NCBI GenBank assembly: GCA_022432975.1 | Contig: CM039506.1 | Span: 16,008,121-16,072,120 of the forward strand | Direction: 5' to 3' | Length of the DNA: 64,000 nt | Origin: Begonia masoniana | Taxonomy: Eukaryota > Streptophyta > Magnoliopsida > Cucurbitales > Begoniaceae | Shown: piece after piece, positions 42,774-54,908 of the stretch | Numbering within the stretch: position 1 is the stretch's first letter | How the letters are laid out: every line of letters begins with the position of its first letter | Notes under the pieces: generated by a model | What the model was told of the DNA's origin: nothing | The model's input: the letters and a program-made list of their open reading frames with translations, nothing else | Database searches by the model: none | Translations under genes and position numbers: made by a program

Positions 42774-45700
42774 ATGGCCAGACGCCCAGAGAGACCTAGA
42801 GTGCCAAGAGAAATGCCAAATGTGAGAAGTGAAGAGGAGCCTAGTGTGATTAGGCAGCTGACAGATTTAGTGCGTCAGCAAACTGATTTAGTGCGCCAAC
42901 AGTCTGACCAACTAGGAGTACTGTTGAACCGAGAGGTGCAATGAAGTGCCAACTCGGGTTCTAGCAATGAACATTCTGGAGATAGATTCCAGAGACTAAG
43001 ACCACCCACGTTTGATAGACAGTCATCTGATCCAGTTATTGCTGAAGGGTGGCTTAGGAAGATTGAAAGTATGTTTAGGTGCGCCAACATTGGAGAAGGA
43101 GACAAGGTCACGTTGGCAACATTTCACTTGGCTGGTGAAGCTCAACTCTGGTGGAAAACAATAGAGACCACCACTGATGTCTTGGCGATGCCTTGGTCGC
43201 AATTCAAAGACATTTTCTACGAGAAGTATTTCAACAGTACTGTCCAAACTACAAAGAAGTTGGAATTTCTAAACTTGAAGCAGACAGGGTCTATAGCCGA
43301 GTACAGTAGGCAGTTCGAGTCCCTGTCCAGGTTTGCTGGACATTTTGCTCACAGGGACGAGGATAAGGTATTCAAATTTGTACATGGACTGAAGCCAGAA
43401 ATTTACCGAGGAGTTAAATTTTGTGGTATTAAAGGCTTGTCATTCAGTGAAGTTGTGTTTACTGCTCTGGAAGTGAAAGAAGCTGAAAGGAAGTGTGCTG
43501 GACCAAAAGAGGTCCCACAGAAGTCGGTCCAGCCACACCATCAAAGGGGAACGAAGAGGCCAAGTGAAGGCCAGAGTAGTCAAGGAACAGGAGAGAAGGT
43601 ACAGAATGTCAGGAAATTTCTCCAGTGTCCTAAGTGTTTGAAGAACCACCCGGGCGAATGCAGACTGGGATTTGGGAAGTGTTTCAACTGTGAGGAGGTT
43701 GGACACACATTCAAAGAATGCTTGAAGCCTAGAATCACCAGATGCTACAATTGTAACAAGATCGGCCATATTAGCAGAGACTGCCCAGTCCCTAGGGGTG
43801 GCCCTGCTATGATTAAACCAAGGATATTCTCCATGATGGAGTCGGGGAATGAAGACCAGCCTGCTGTGGTGTCAGGTACTATATTGATCAACTCTGTACC
43901 TGTTTTTACTTTAATAGACTCTGGTGCAACGCATTCGCTTATAGCATCTACATTTGCTGTTAAGTTAAATGTACAGTTCACCCCTTCCATGCACGTGTTT
44001 AATGTTGCATTACCCTCTGGTGAACGCATGCACTCTAACCAAGTGATGCTTGACAGCGATGTATTAGTAGGGAATGTAAGTCTAACTGCTGATCTTATTA
44101 TTATGGATATAATGGGATTTGATGTAATCCTAGGAATGGACTGGTTGTTTAAACACCACGCCACGATTGATTGTAGGGCTGGAGTAGTTAGCTTCCACCC
44201 CCTGGTAGTTTGAAGCATACCTTTCAAGCTTCAAGGAAGAGTAAGGAAATGTCTGTGATGACTTCTATTAACACTAGACTTTCCCTATGTGGAGAGTATT
44301 TGTGCTTCTTAGCTAATGTTTTAGACACACAACTTGTAGGAAAAACAAATCCTCAAAATGTTTTAATTGTCTAAAACTTTCCTGAAGTATTTCTGGATGA
44401 CCTTCCTGGTTTACCACCAGATAGGAAAATTGAATTTGTTGTAGATGTTTACCCTGGCGCCGAACCTGTGTCTAAAAATCCATATAGATTAGCACCAACT
44501 GAACTTAAGGAATTAAAGAAGCAATTGGAGGATCTGTTGGAGAAAGGGTTCATACGCCCTAGCTTTTCACCGTGGGGTGCACCTGTCTTTTTTGTCAAAA
44601 AGAAAGATGGATCAATGCGTATGTGCATTGATTATAGAGAATTGAATAAGTTAACTATCAAGAACAAGTATCCATTACCAAGGATTGATGATTTATTCGA
44701 CCAACTTAATGGTGCTAGAGTTTTCTCTAAGATTGACCTTAGGTCCGGTTATTACCAGTTGAAGGTTAAATCTGAAGATATTCCAAAGACTGCTTTTCGC
44801 ACAAGGTATGGACATTATGAGTTTTTGGTCATGTCCTTTGGATTGACAAATGCACCAGCAGCCTTTATGGATCTCATGAATAGAGTGTTTCATGAGTATT
44901 TGGATAAGTTTGTCATAGTGTTCATAGATGACATTTTAATCTATTCACGTACTAAGGATGAGCATGCTAGGCACTTGACCTTGGTGTTGGAAGTATTAAA
45001 ACAGCACCAACTATACGCCAAGTTTTCTAAGTGTGAATTTTAGTTGGACTAAGTTCACTTTCTAGGACATGTTATCTCTGGGGATGGTATATCTGTCGAT
45101 CCAGCTAAGGTTCAAGCAGTTAAGGAATGACCCCAACCGAGGAATGCTACAGATATCAGGAGTTTTCTTGGACTAGCAGGATATTATAGGAAGTTTATTG
45201 AAGGATTTTTGAAGATTGCTACACCCCTTACTAAGTTAACAAGGAAAAATGTGAAGTATATATGGACTGACGAATGTGAGCATAGTTTTTAGACCCTGAA
45301 ACAGAAACTGACCAATGCTCCAGTTTTAACCCTTCCAGTTGAAGATGGTAAATTTAGCATTTACTGTGATGCATCCAAGGTTGGACTTGGCTGTGTCTTG
45401 ATGCAAGAGGGAAAGGTAATAGCTTATGCCTCTAGGCAGTTGAAAACACATGAGAAGAATTACCCTACATATGACTTAGAATTAGCTGCAGTGGTATTTG
45501 CAATTAAGATTTGGAGGCATTACTTGTATGGACAATCTTGCGAGATATTTTCATATCATAAGAGCCTGAAGTATATTTTCACACAGAAAGAACTAAACAT
45601 GAGGCAACGTCGATGGTTGGAATTTGTAAAGGACTATGATTTCGAGATTAAATATCATCCCGGCAAAGCAAATGTTGTGGCAGATGCTTTGAGTAGAGTA

Positions 45701-47253
45701 ACAACACCAACCCCAACTATGATTTTCAATATACCATTAGCCTTAGAGTCAGAATTCCAAAGGTTTAACTTAGAAGCAGTATCCAGTGTATCAGCTATAC
45801 TTTCAGCCTTAACCTTGAAGCCTACCATTCTAGAGAAAATAAAGGAAGCTCAGACGAATGATGAGGAGTGTAACAAGTACAAGTTAAGCACGGATTCTTC
45901 GGACAAGTCAGATTTTAACTATTCTGCCGATGGAATCCTTAAGTTTAGAAATAGATGGTTTGTTCCTGCCATTAATGAACTTCGAGATGAGATTCTTTCT
46001 GAAGCACACTCTTCCAGGTTCTCTGTTCACCCTGGGAGTACAAAGATGTACAAGGATCTCAGACAACATTATTAGTGGCCAAGTATGAAAAGAAGTGTGG
46101 CTAAATATGTGGAATCGTGCCTAGTTTGTCAACAGGTCAAAGCTGAGCACCAGAGACCTGCAGGGATGTTACAACCCTTACCAGTTCCCGAATGGAAATG
46201 GGAACAAATAACGATGGACTTTGTTGTGGGATTGCCTAAAACAGCAAAGGGACACGATGCAATTTGGGTGATAGTTAACCGTCTAACCAAATCAGCTCAT
46301 TTCCTACCGATAAAGGTGACTTACTCGATGGATCAGCTTGCTGAGTTGTATGTGCATGAAGTTGTTAGACTGCATTGAGTTCCAAGTACTATAGTTTCAG
46401 ACCGAGACTCTAGATTCACTTCTAAGTTTTGGAAAAGATTGCACAAGGCTATGGGAACACAGCTTAGTTTTAGTACAGCTTTTCACCCTCAGACAGATGG
46501 ACAATCTGTAAGAACCATCCAAACATTAGAAGATATGCTCCGGGCCTGCATATTGGATTTTCAAGGATCTTGGAGTAAATATTTATCATTGGTGGAGTTT
46601 TCCTATAATAACAGTTTTCAGGTAACAATAGGAATGACACCGTATGAAGCATTGTATGGACGAAAATGCAGATCACCTTTGTACTGGGATGAAGTTGGTG
46701 AAGCACAGTTGCTTGGTCCTGACATCGTGCAACAAACTGTTGAGAAGGTTTCCCTCATCCGACAGAGAATTTTGGCAGCTCAGAGCCGACATAAAAGTTA
46801 TGCAGATTGTAGGCGTAGAGAATTGGAATTTGTGATAGGTGATGAAGTTTTTCTCAAAGTATCACCATTCAAAGGAGTTGTGAGATTTGGGAAGAGAGGA
46901 AAGTTGAACCCCAGGTTTATTGGACCATTCTCAATCTTGAAAGGATTGGGAAGGCAGCCTATAAGTTACAGCTACCAACCTCTATGGAAGGAATCCATAA
47001 TGTGTTCCATGTTTCCATGTTGAAGAAGTGCATGAGAGATCCATCTCAGATTGTGGAACAGCAGAGTATTGAAATTCGTCCTACCCTTACCTATGAGGAG
47101 AAAGTAGTAAGAATCTTGGATTATGTAGTGAAGGTGTTGCGCAACAAAGAGGTTCCCTTAGTGAAAGTATTATGGCAAAACCAGAATATAGAGGAAACAA
47201 CTTGGGAGCGCCAGCAAGACATGATGGACCAACATCTGGAATTATTCAGGTAA
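42774..47253 (+). pseudogene. Element F gag-pol, multiply disrupted
   Basis: Collinear with the intact polyprotein of D from [16 protein letters not shown] to the chromodomain end QHLELFR. Breaks seen by comparison: TGA at 42942; a one-base deletion near 44196; TAA at about 44372; TAG for Trp at 45041; TGA for Trp near 45127; TAG near 45288; TAG for Trp at 46073; TGA at 46376; and a frameshift near 46940. The integrase motif is [10 protein letters not shown] where D has [10 protein letters not shown], so the third catalytic acid is lost. Knuckles (CFNCEEVGHTFKEC, CYNCNKIGHISRDC), protease (LIDSGATHSL), RT (FIDDILIYS) and chromodomain remain recognisable. It cannot make a functional polyprotein. 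Confidence 0.95.
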
Positions 47254-47276
47254 CGAATTTTGAGGACAAAATTCTT

Positions 47277-47291
47277 TTAAGGAGGGTAGAT
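47277..47291 (+). promoter_or_regulatory. Polypurine tract of element F
   Basis: TTAAGGAGGGTAGAT immediately upstream of the 3' LTR, identical to D. Confidence 0.88.
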
Positions 47292-50200
47292 TGTAACACC
47301 CGGTTCTATCAAACCAGCTCTCTTTTATTGTAAATGGTATACACTTTATTAGGCAATAATTAAAGTAGGGTTATTGAGTGACTAGACAAGGGTACAAGAG
47401 TAAATTGGAAATTTCAAAAGCGGATAACCTATTTAATGGAAGGGGTTTAGCGATTTATGCACTGTAGCCGCCACTATTTCATCATTTATTCCTTTTCGAT
47501 ATCCAGCTCAAGCTCAGCGGAGCCCTCGGCGATTCTTCCACCAGATCCTTCTTCTATCTAGGTAAGTTTTCCTCATTTCTTATATTTTAGCAGTAAGATA
47601 GCCGAGGGAGTACAATGTGAGGATTTTGAGGATGCTGTAGGTGAGTGTTAGTTTCGGTTTAGTGCAGTATCGGGAATGCATTATGACCTGAGTTCTCAAA
47701 TTAGTTTCCTTAGGTTTCTGGTTGACTAGGATGAAGTTTAGTGAAGGTTTAAATAATGTTCGGTTTATGGATTTAGGTTTGAGCAAGTTCCCGAGGGAGA
47801 TTTCAACCAAACTTTCCAGGAGACCAGGTAAGTGAAGTATGCTTGTGCCTTCGGGCCTACATCACAAAACATAAGGATTTTGTTTACTTGAATGTGTCAG
47901 TATGTCATGCATCATATTTTAAAAGTATACGAAAATAAATTTGAATGCATGTTGGCATGGTAAAGAATGAACATAATGAAACAGCTATGTGAATCAGATT
48001 TACTGTTAAGGGAAGGAATCCGCCCCTTAATGAGACAGTGGATATTTAGACTTTGGGAAACTTGATCCGCTTCCCATCGAACAGGGGGATCAGAAACAGC
48101 TATGTGAATCAGATTTACAGTTAAGGGAAGTAATCCGTCCCTTAATGAGTCAGTGGATATTTTTACTTTGGGAGAAGTGATCCAACTCCCAATTTCATAG
48201 GGGGATCAGATCAGAACGATGCATATGCAATTGAGATGAGAAAGTAGAAACTGCATATTTAGGAATTTATGATTCAGCATTACATTACATTATTGCTTTA
48301 CTTACTTAGTATTAGGCTAATAGATGAGTTTTGTGATGTAGGTGAAGAAGCGACAGTAGGTGTGTTTACTGAGTTAGCTGAGGACTAGACTGGTTGGAGG
48401 AGTGCAACTTTGCAACAATCTGGCAGTTGATGGGGCGGTTTAACTGATGTCAGTTGGTGTGAAGGTTTAATTGACAATGTTTCAATTTAAGTATGTTGGA
48501 TTTTCATGACAGTGGTAGTTTTAATGTTTCTGAACTCATCTTGAGATTTTCTTCCGGACAATTATTTTCTGTTGGTGCTAATAGTGGTTTTTACTAGAAG
48601 TTGGAGTAGTGTCCGAATTTAAGTGGTTTTGAATGAATTTTTAGTAAATTGCTCAAGTTCTTCTGGTAGTCGGAGTTTTCTTTGTTAGAGTGAAATTGTT
48701 ATTGTCCTGTTGTCTATCGGATGATGTCTTCAGTATAGTTATGGAACGATGTCTTCAGTAAAGCCATCGGATGATGTCTTCAGTATAGTCATCGGATGAT
48801 GTCTTCAGTAAAGCCATCGGATGATGTCTTCAGTATTGTCTATCGGATGATGTCTTCAGTAAAGCCATCGGATGATGTCTTCAGTATAGTTATCGGATGA
48901 TGTCTTCAGTAAAGCCATCGGATGATGTCTTCAGTATTGTCTATCGGATGATGTCTTCAGTAAAGCCATCGGATGATGTCTTCAGTATAGTCATCGGATG
49001 ATGTCTTCAGTAAAGCCATCGGATGATGTCTTCAGTAAAGCCATCGGATGATGTCTTCAGTAAAGCCATCGGATGATGTCTTCAGTAAAGCCATCGGATG
49101 ATGTCTTCAGTATAGTCATCGGATGATGTCTTCAGTATAGTCATCGGATGATGTCTTCAGTAAAGCCATCGGATGATGTCTTCAGTATAGTCATCGGATG
49201 ATGTCTTCAGTAAAGCCATCGGATGATGTCTTCAGTATAGTCATCGGATGATGTCTTCAGTAAAGCCATCGGATGATGTCTTCAGTATAGTCATCGGATG
49301 ATGTCTTCAGTAAAGCCATCGGATGATGTCTTCAGTATAGTCATCGGATGATGTCTTCAGTAAAGCCATCGGATGATGTCTTCAGTATAGTCATCGGATG
49401 ATGTCTTCAGTATAGTCATCGGATGATGTCTTCAGTATAGTCATCGGATGATGTCTTCAGTATAGTCATCGGATGATGTCTTCAGTATAGTCATCGGATG
49501 ATGTCTTCAGTAAAGCCATCGGATGATGTCTTCAGTAAAGCCATCGGATGATGTCTTCAGTATTGTCTATCGGATGATGTCTTCAGTATAGTCATCGGAT
49601 GATGTCTTCAGTATAGTCATCGGATGATGTCTTCAGTATAGTCATCGGATGATGTCTTCAGTAAAGCCATCGGATGATGTCTTCAGTAAAGTCTATCGGA
49701 TGATGTCTTCAGTATAGTCATCGGATGATGTCTTCAGTATTGTCTATCGGATGATGTCTTCAGTATTGTCTATCGGATGATGTCTTCAGTATTGTCTATC
49801 GGATGATGTCTTCAGTATTGTCTATCGGATGATGTCTTCAGTATAGTCATCGGATGATGTCTTCAGTATAGTCATCGGATGATGTCTTCAGTATTGTCTA
49901 TCGGATGATGTCTTCAGTATTGTCTATCGGATGATGTCTTCAGTATTGTCTATCGGATGATGTCTTCAGTATAGTCATCGGATGATGTCTTCAGTATTGT
50001 CTATCGGATGATGTCTTCAGTATTGTCTATCGGATGATGTCTTCAGTATAGTCATCGGATGATGTCTTCAGTATAGTCATCGGATGATGTCTTCAGTAAA
50101 GCCATCGGATGATGTCTTCAGTATAGTCATCGGATGATGTCTTCAGTATAGTCATCGGATGATGTCTTCAGTAAAGCCATCGGATGATGTCTTCAGTATT

Positions 50201-51533
50201 GTCTATCGGATGATGTCTTCAGTATTGTCTATCGGATGATGTCTTCAGTATTGTCTATCGGATGATGTCTTCAGTATTGTCTATCGGATGATGTCTTCAG
50301 TATAGTCATCGGATGATGTCTTCAGTAAAGCCATCGGATGATGTCTTCAGTAAAGCCATCGGATGATGTCTTCAGTATTGTCTATCGGATGATGTCTTCA
50401 GTAAAGCCATCGGATGATGTCTTCAGTAAAGCCATCGGATGATGTCTTCAGTAAAGCCATCGGATGATGTCTTCAGTAAAGCCATCGGATGATGTCTTCA
50501 GTAAAGCCATCGGATGATGTCTTCAGTATTGTCTATCGGATGATGTCTTCAGTATTGTCTATCGGATGATGTCTTCAGTATAGTCATCGGATGATGTCTT
50601 CAGTATAGTCATCGGATGATGTCTTCAGTATAGTCATCGGATGATGTCTTCAGTATAGTCATCGGATGATGTCTTCAGTATAGTCATCGGATGATGTCTT
50701 CAGTATAGTCATCGGATGATGTCTTCAGTATAGTCATCGGATGATGTCTTCAGTATTGTCTATCGGATGATGTCTTCAGTATAGTCATCGGATGATGTCT
50801 TCAGTATAGTCATCGGATGATGTCTTCAGTATAGTCATCGGATGATGTCTTCAGTATAGTCATCGGATGATGTCTTCAGTAAAGCCATCGGATGATGTCT
50901 TCAGTATTGTCTATCGGATGATGTCTTCAGTATTGTCTATCGGATGATGTCTTCAGTATTGTCTATCGGATGATGTCTTCAGTATAGTCATCGGATGATG
51001 TCTTCAGTATAGTCATCGGATGATGTCTTCAGTATTGTCTATCGGATGATGTCTTCAGTAAAGCCATCGGATGATGTCTTCAGTAAAGCCATCGGATGAT
51101 GTCTTCAGTATTGTCTATCGGATGATGTCTTCAGTATAGTCATCGGATGATGTCTTCAGTATAGTCATCGGATGATGTCTTCAGTAAAGCCATCGGATGA
51201 TGTCTTCAGTATAGTCATCGGATGATGTCTTCAGTATAGTCATCGGATGATGTGTTTGACTTTTATGAACTAAGCATTTCACGCGTAAGCCTTCGCCTCT
51301 TCCGGCCGAATTCTTTTCCTAATATTTTTAACTGAATATTCGAACACTGTTTTATAGTTTTGCTTAACTTTGTTTTGCTCAAATGATTTCCGCTGCAATT
51401 CTTTTAAATGCTTTGAGGTTTTAGAAACTGTCAAATTTGACTTTCGAGCGGAGTTTTAAATTTGGTCTGAATTTTCTTAGTTAGTTCGGGTTTATGAGTA
51501 ACAAACCGAGTTTGGGAAACTTGGGGCGTTACA
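47292..51533 (+). repeat. 3' LTR of element F
   Basis: 4242 bp, 882 bp longer than the 5' LTR because its tandem array is larger. Non-array parts are highly similar. Inverted repeat at 47856-47870/48328-48342. Confidence 0.94.
48712..51252 (+). repeat. 25/26-bp tandem array, 3' LTR F
   Basis: About 100 units sharing ATCGGATGATGTCTTCAGTA but with three alternating tails: AAGCC, TAGTC and TTGTCT (the last gives 26 bp). The three types are interspersed throughout, unlike the near-uniform array in the 5' LTR. Confidence 0.96.
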
Positions 51534-51538
51534 ACAGG

Positions 51539-51590
51539 TGAATTCCCTGAGTTTACTGAGGAATATGTGAAGTTGGAGGAGCACTTCTAT
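51539..51590 (+). repeat. LTR E, short piece between F and G
   Basis: TGAATTCCCTGAGTTTACTG...GAAGTTGGAGGAGCACTTCTAT. Equivalent to TGTTGAGGAATAGTGGACG...TTGGAGGAGTGC in LTR D, so it belongs to E. Ends at tctat, the target of G. Confidence 0.8.
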
Positions 51591-51851
51591 TGTCACGACC
51601 CTAATACTGTTCCCAATTTCCGTACTATTTTTTTTTATCCCAATAATACTTTAATAAACTCTAAGCGGAAACTAAACGAAATCGAAATCAGAATCGAAAT
51701 CGGAATTTAAATCTAACCTTTAAAACACTTAAACAATTAAACTATTTAATTAAAACTATTTATAAAACAACTTAAAACAATTCTTTTATCTATTCTTCTT
51801 TTATTTTTCATTTATTTTTCATACGGGTACTATTCATGTGAACAGTAAGTT

Positions 51852-51997
51852 ACTGTTCACGTGAACAGTACACTACTGTTCACCACTGTTCACGTGAACA
51901 GTATCACTGTTCACGTGAACAGTGCACTTGGAATCAATCGCTGCAATGTGCAGCGACTGATCGCTGCAATTGCAGCGATCACAGCGATCGATCGCTG
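51852..51997. repeat. Palindrome cluster in LTR G
   Basis: Three perfect copies of ACTGTTCACGTGAACAGT (51852-51869, 51885-51902, 51906-51923), each centred on the G-box CACGTG. They are followed by perfect palindromes ATCGCTGCAATTGCAGCGAT (51960-51979) and CAGCGATCGATCGCTG (51982-51997). These could be clustered transcription-factor sites or hairpins. Confidence 0.9.
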
Positions 51998-52591
51998 CAC
52001 ATTGCAGCGATCGCTCGCTGCTAGCGATCGTTGAACACAGCGATCACTCGCAGCCAGTGCCCAGTCGCCACCCTTCTTCTTTCTTCCCTTCACTTCTTTC
52101 TTTTATACAATTTTTATACAATTGCTCTCTGGAATCCGAATTCCAGAGAGCAAACACCAACTTTTCTTTCACCTTCCCCTGCACACCAAACACTTCAACA
52201 CATCTCCCATTTCATCCACAATTACCACTAAACGTACAATTTACACATACTCTAAACGCACTTAAACATGTGATAAAACTTTCTAAAAACGAACGGCGTG
52301 GATAGCACTAAAACTGAGCATATCTGTACCAATCCTAAAACCATTCAAAATATTTCTATAACGTTAATAAAAGCTTTAAACCAAAACATTTTCTATATAC
52401 AATTTACTAAAACGTTTGAACCATTGAATAAACCTATAAACTACCAGTACCAAGCATCCTATAATGTCTATACAACCAACAGCCCAAAACGTCCCAAACC
52501 CTCAAAATCTATACATACTGTCCCCACGGGTCAGGTAAGCCTCGACTGCGCCAGCACACCACCGCTGCCATCCCTCGTCAACTGGACTCAT

Positions 52592-54873
52592 TGTAACGAC
52601 CCGAGTTTTCTAAACCCGGTTTGTTACACAATCTTGCACGAAACTTGAAAAGAAAAATAAACTTTGAACCAAACCTAAAGGTCCACTCGAAAGTCAAAAT
52701 TTGATATTTTCTAAAACTTCAAACATTCAAGGACTTACAGCGGAAATCGTTTAAGTAAAAAGTTAAACAAGCTATTGTACGATGCTTGATTATTCAGTTG
52801 AAATGTTAAGGAATAATCAGCAAAAAGAATAAAGGTTTAAATTGCAAAATACTTCATAAGTCTCAAAGTCAAACACGTCGCCCGCTGAACAAAGTGAATA
52901 AAAAGGGGCTGACGCAGAAAATAGAAGACATCACCGAGGACAAACGACAAAATACGCTTTACACCTTCCGGTGACGTCAGCCGGCATGATCGACGCTATA
53001 CAGCATCCACCGGTGGCTAGACGACAAAACACTTCTTACATCTTCCGGTGGGTTATCATGCGGCATCCACCGGTCACAAAACGACAAAACATTTCCTACA
53101 TCTTCCGATAGATTAACACACGACATCCACCGGTCACTAAACGACAAAACATTTCCTACATCTTCTGATGGATTAACACGACATCCACCTGTACTAAGCG
53201 ACATCCACCGGTCACTAAGCGACAAAACATTTCCTACATCTTCCGGTGATTAACACACGACATCCACCGGTGAGTAGAATACTCAACATCATCCGGTGAC
53301 GTCAGCCGGATGATTCAATCCGCCAATGTCTATCAGCGAACAAACACCCAACATCCACCGGTGAACTCCATTCACCGATGGTTGAATTTGTAAAAACTTA
53401 CTCAAGACATTCAAAAGCCCCCGACTCTAAGTAACCCAGGAAACTCAACAGAAAGTAGACAATATTTCTACTAATCAAATTTCATACAAAAACATCTCTA
53501 GCTGCGAGAAGGACGAGCTCACTTCATTGAAACCATTTAGAACCATTCAAATCCTTACATTACTCAATTTCAGTAAAATCAACATTTATACCTAACCAAA
53601 TACTATTATCAACAAGCTCAAGAAAAGAAACATATTCGAAATATTGAAAACCAGTACTGTCATGAAAACCCAACACACACTAAAATTTAAACGTTGTCAA
53701 CTGGACCTTCACATCAACTGACATCAGTTAAACCGCCTCATTAGCTGCCAGATTGTTGCAAAGATGCACTCCAAAACCAATCTAGTCCTCAGCAGACTCA
53801 GTAAACACACATGCTATCACTTCTTCAACTACATCACAAAACTCATCTATTAGCATAATGCTAAGTAAGTAAAGCAGTAATGAAATGAAACACTGAAATG
53901 CAAATTCCTAAACATGCAATTTCTACTTTCTCGACTCAGTTGTTCATGCTTCGTTTCTGTTCAGATCCCTCTGTGAAGTTGGGAGTCGGATCAACCCTCC
54001 CAAAGTATAAATATCCACTGTCTCATTAAGGGGTGGATTAGTTCCCTTAACAGTAAAGCTGATTCACATGTTCAGATCCCCCTGTGAAATTGGAAGTCGG
54101 ATCAACCCTCCCAAAGTATAAATATCCACTGTCTCATTAAGGGGTGGATTAGTTCCCTTAACAGTAAATCTGATTCACATAACTGTTTTAATATGTTCAA
54201 TCCTTACCATGCTAACGTGCATTCAAATTCATTTTCGTATATTTTAAAAAAAAATATGATGCATGACATACCAACACATTCTAGCAAACAAACCCTAATG
54301 TTTTGTTATGTAGGCCCGAAGGCACAAGTAAACTTTACTTACCTGGCTCTCCTGGTGATGCTCGGTTTCAACTACTCCAAAAGCTCGCTTACCTAAGTTT
54401 ATGGCAATACATTAATCCAACTCTCACTAGACCTTACCAAAAATCAATATTAAGATTGAGGAAATCGATTTGAAACTCTGCTACCCGTATAATCCCTTTT
54501 ATCTCTAAGAACCCGAACCTACGCTCAATCTCAGCACCTTCAAAATCCTCACATTGTACTTCCTCAGGTAACTAACCACTATATCTTAAGAGAAATGAGG
54601 AAAACTTAGTTAAGTTGAAGGAGAATCGGGCGCGGAAAATCGCCTAGAGAGCTCGGCTGCTTGAGCTGAAAACCCGAAGAGGAAAAGTATGAAATTGGTG
54701 GCGGCTATAGTGCATTAAACCCAAAACCCCTTTCCTTAAATACGTTATCCACTTCTCAAATTGCTAATTACTCTTTTGCCCTTGAGAAGCCATTAACTAA
54801 CCTAATTACTTTTTCTCCCAATTCGACACATTAAATTGGTAATTAGTTTGATTTAATAGAACCGGGTGCTACA
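52592..54873 (-). repeat. 3' LTR of element H
   Basis: 2282 bp. Contains TATTTAAG on the minus strand (about 54740) and the degenerate 15-nt inverted repeat (53829-53842/54300-54314). TTAAGGG hairpin modules lie at 53960-54180, and a tandem series of about 60 bp with ACATCCACCGGT and CGACAAAACA at 52940-53280. Small frames inside the tandem series are repeat artefacts. Confidence 0.93.
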
Positions 54874-54888
54874 ATCTACCATCCTTAA
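54874..54888 (-). promoter_or_regulatory. Polypurine tract of element H
   Basis: Minus strand TTAAGGATGGTAGAT, next to the 3' LTR; differs by one base from that of D and F. Confidence 0.85.
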
Positions 54889-54908
54889 AAGAATTTTGTC
54901 CTCAAAAT

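Larger units (their letters stand above)
39259..51533 (+). mobile_element. Tekay-like gypsy retrotransposon F (decayed)
   Basis: LTRs 39259-42618 (3360 bp) and 47292-51533 (4242 bp), TGTAACACCCGGTTCTATC...GGGGCGTTACA. Target duplication acagg (39254-39258 and 51534-51538) lies in LTR E. Same family as D by polyprotein and LTR landmarks, but the LTRs are inflated by 25-bp arrays, and the polyprotein has many nonsense codons and at least two frameshifts. It is older than D. Confidence 0.95.

Noticed and set aside
52298..52648. 116-codon plus-strand frame
   Set aside because: Spans the junction of solo LTR G and the 3' LTR of H, so it cannot be a real gene.
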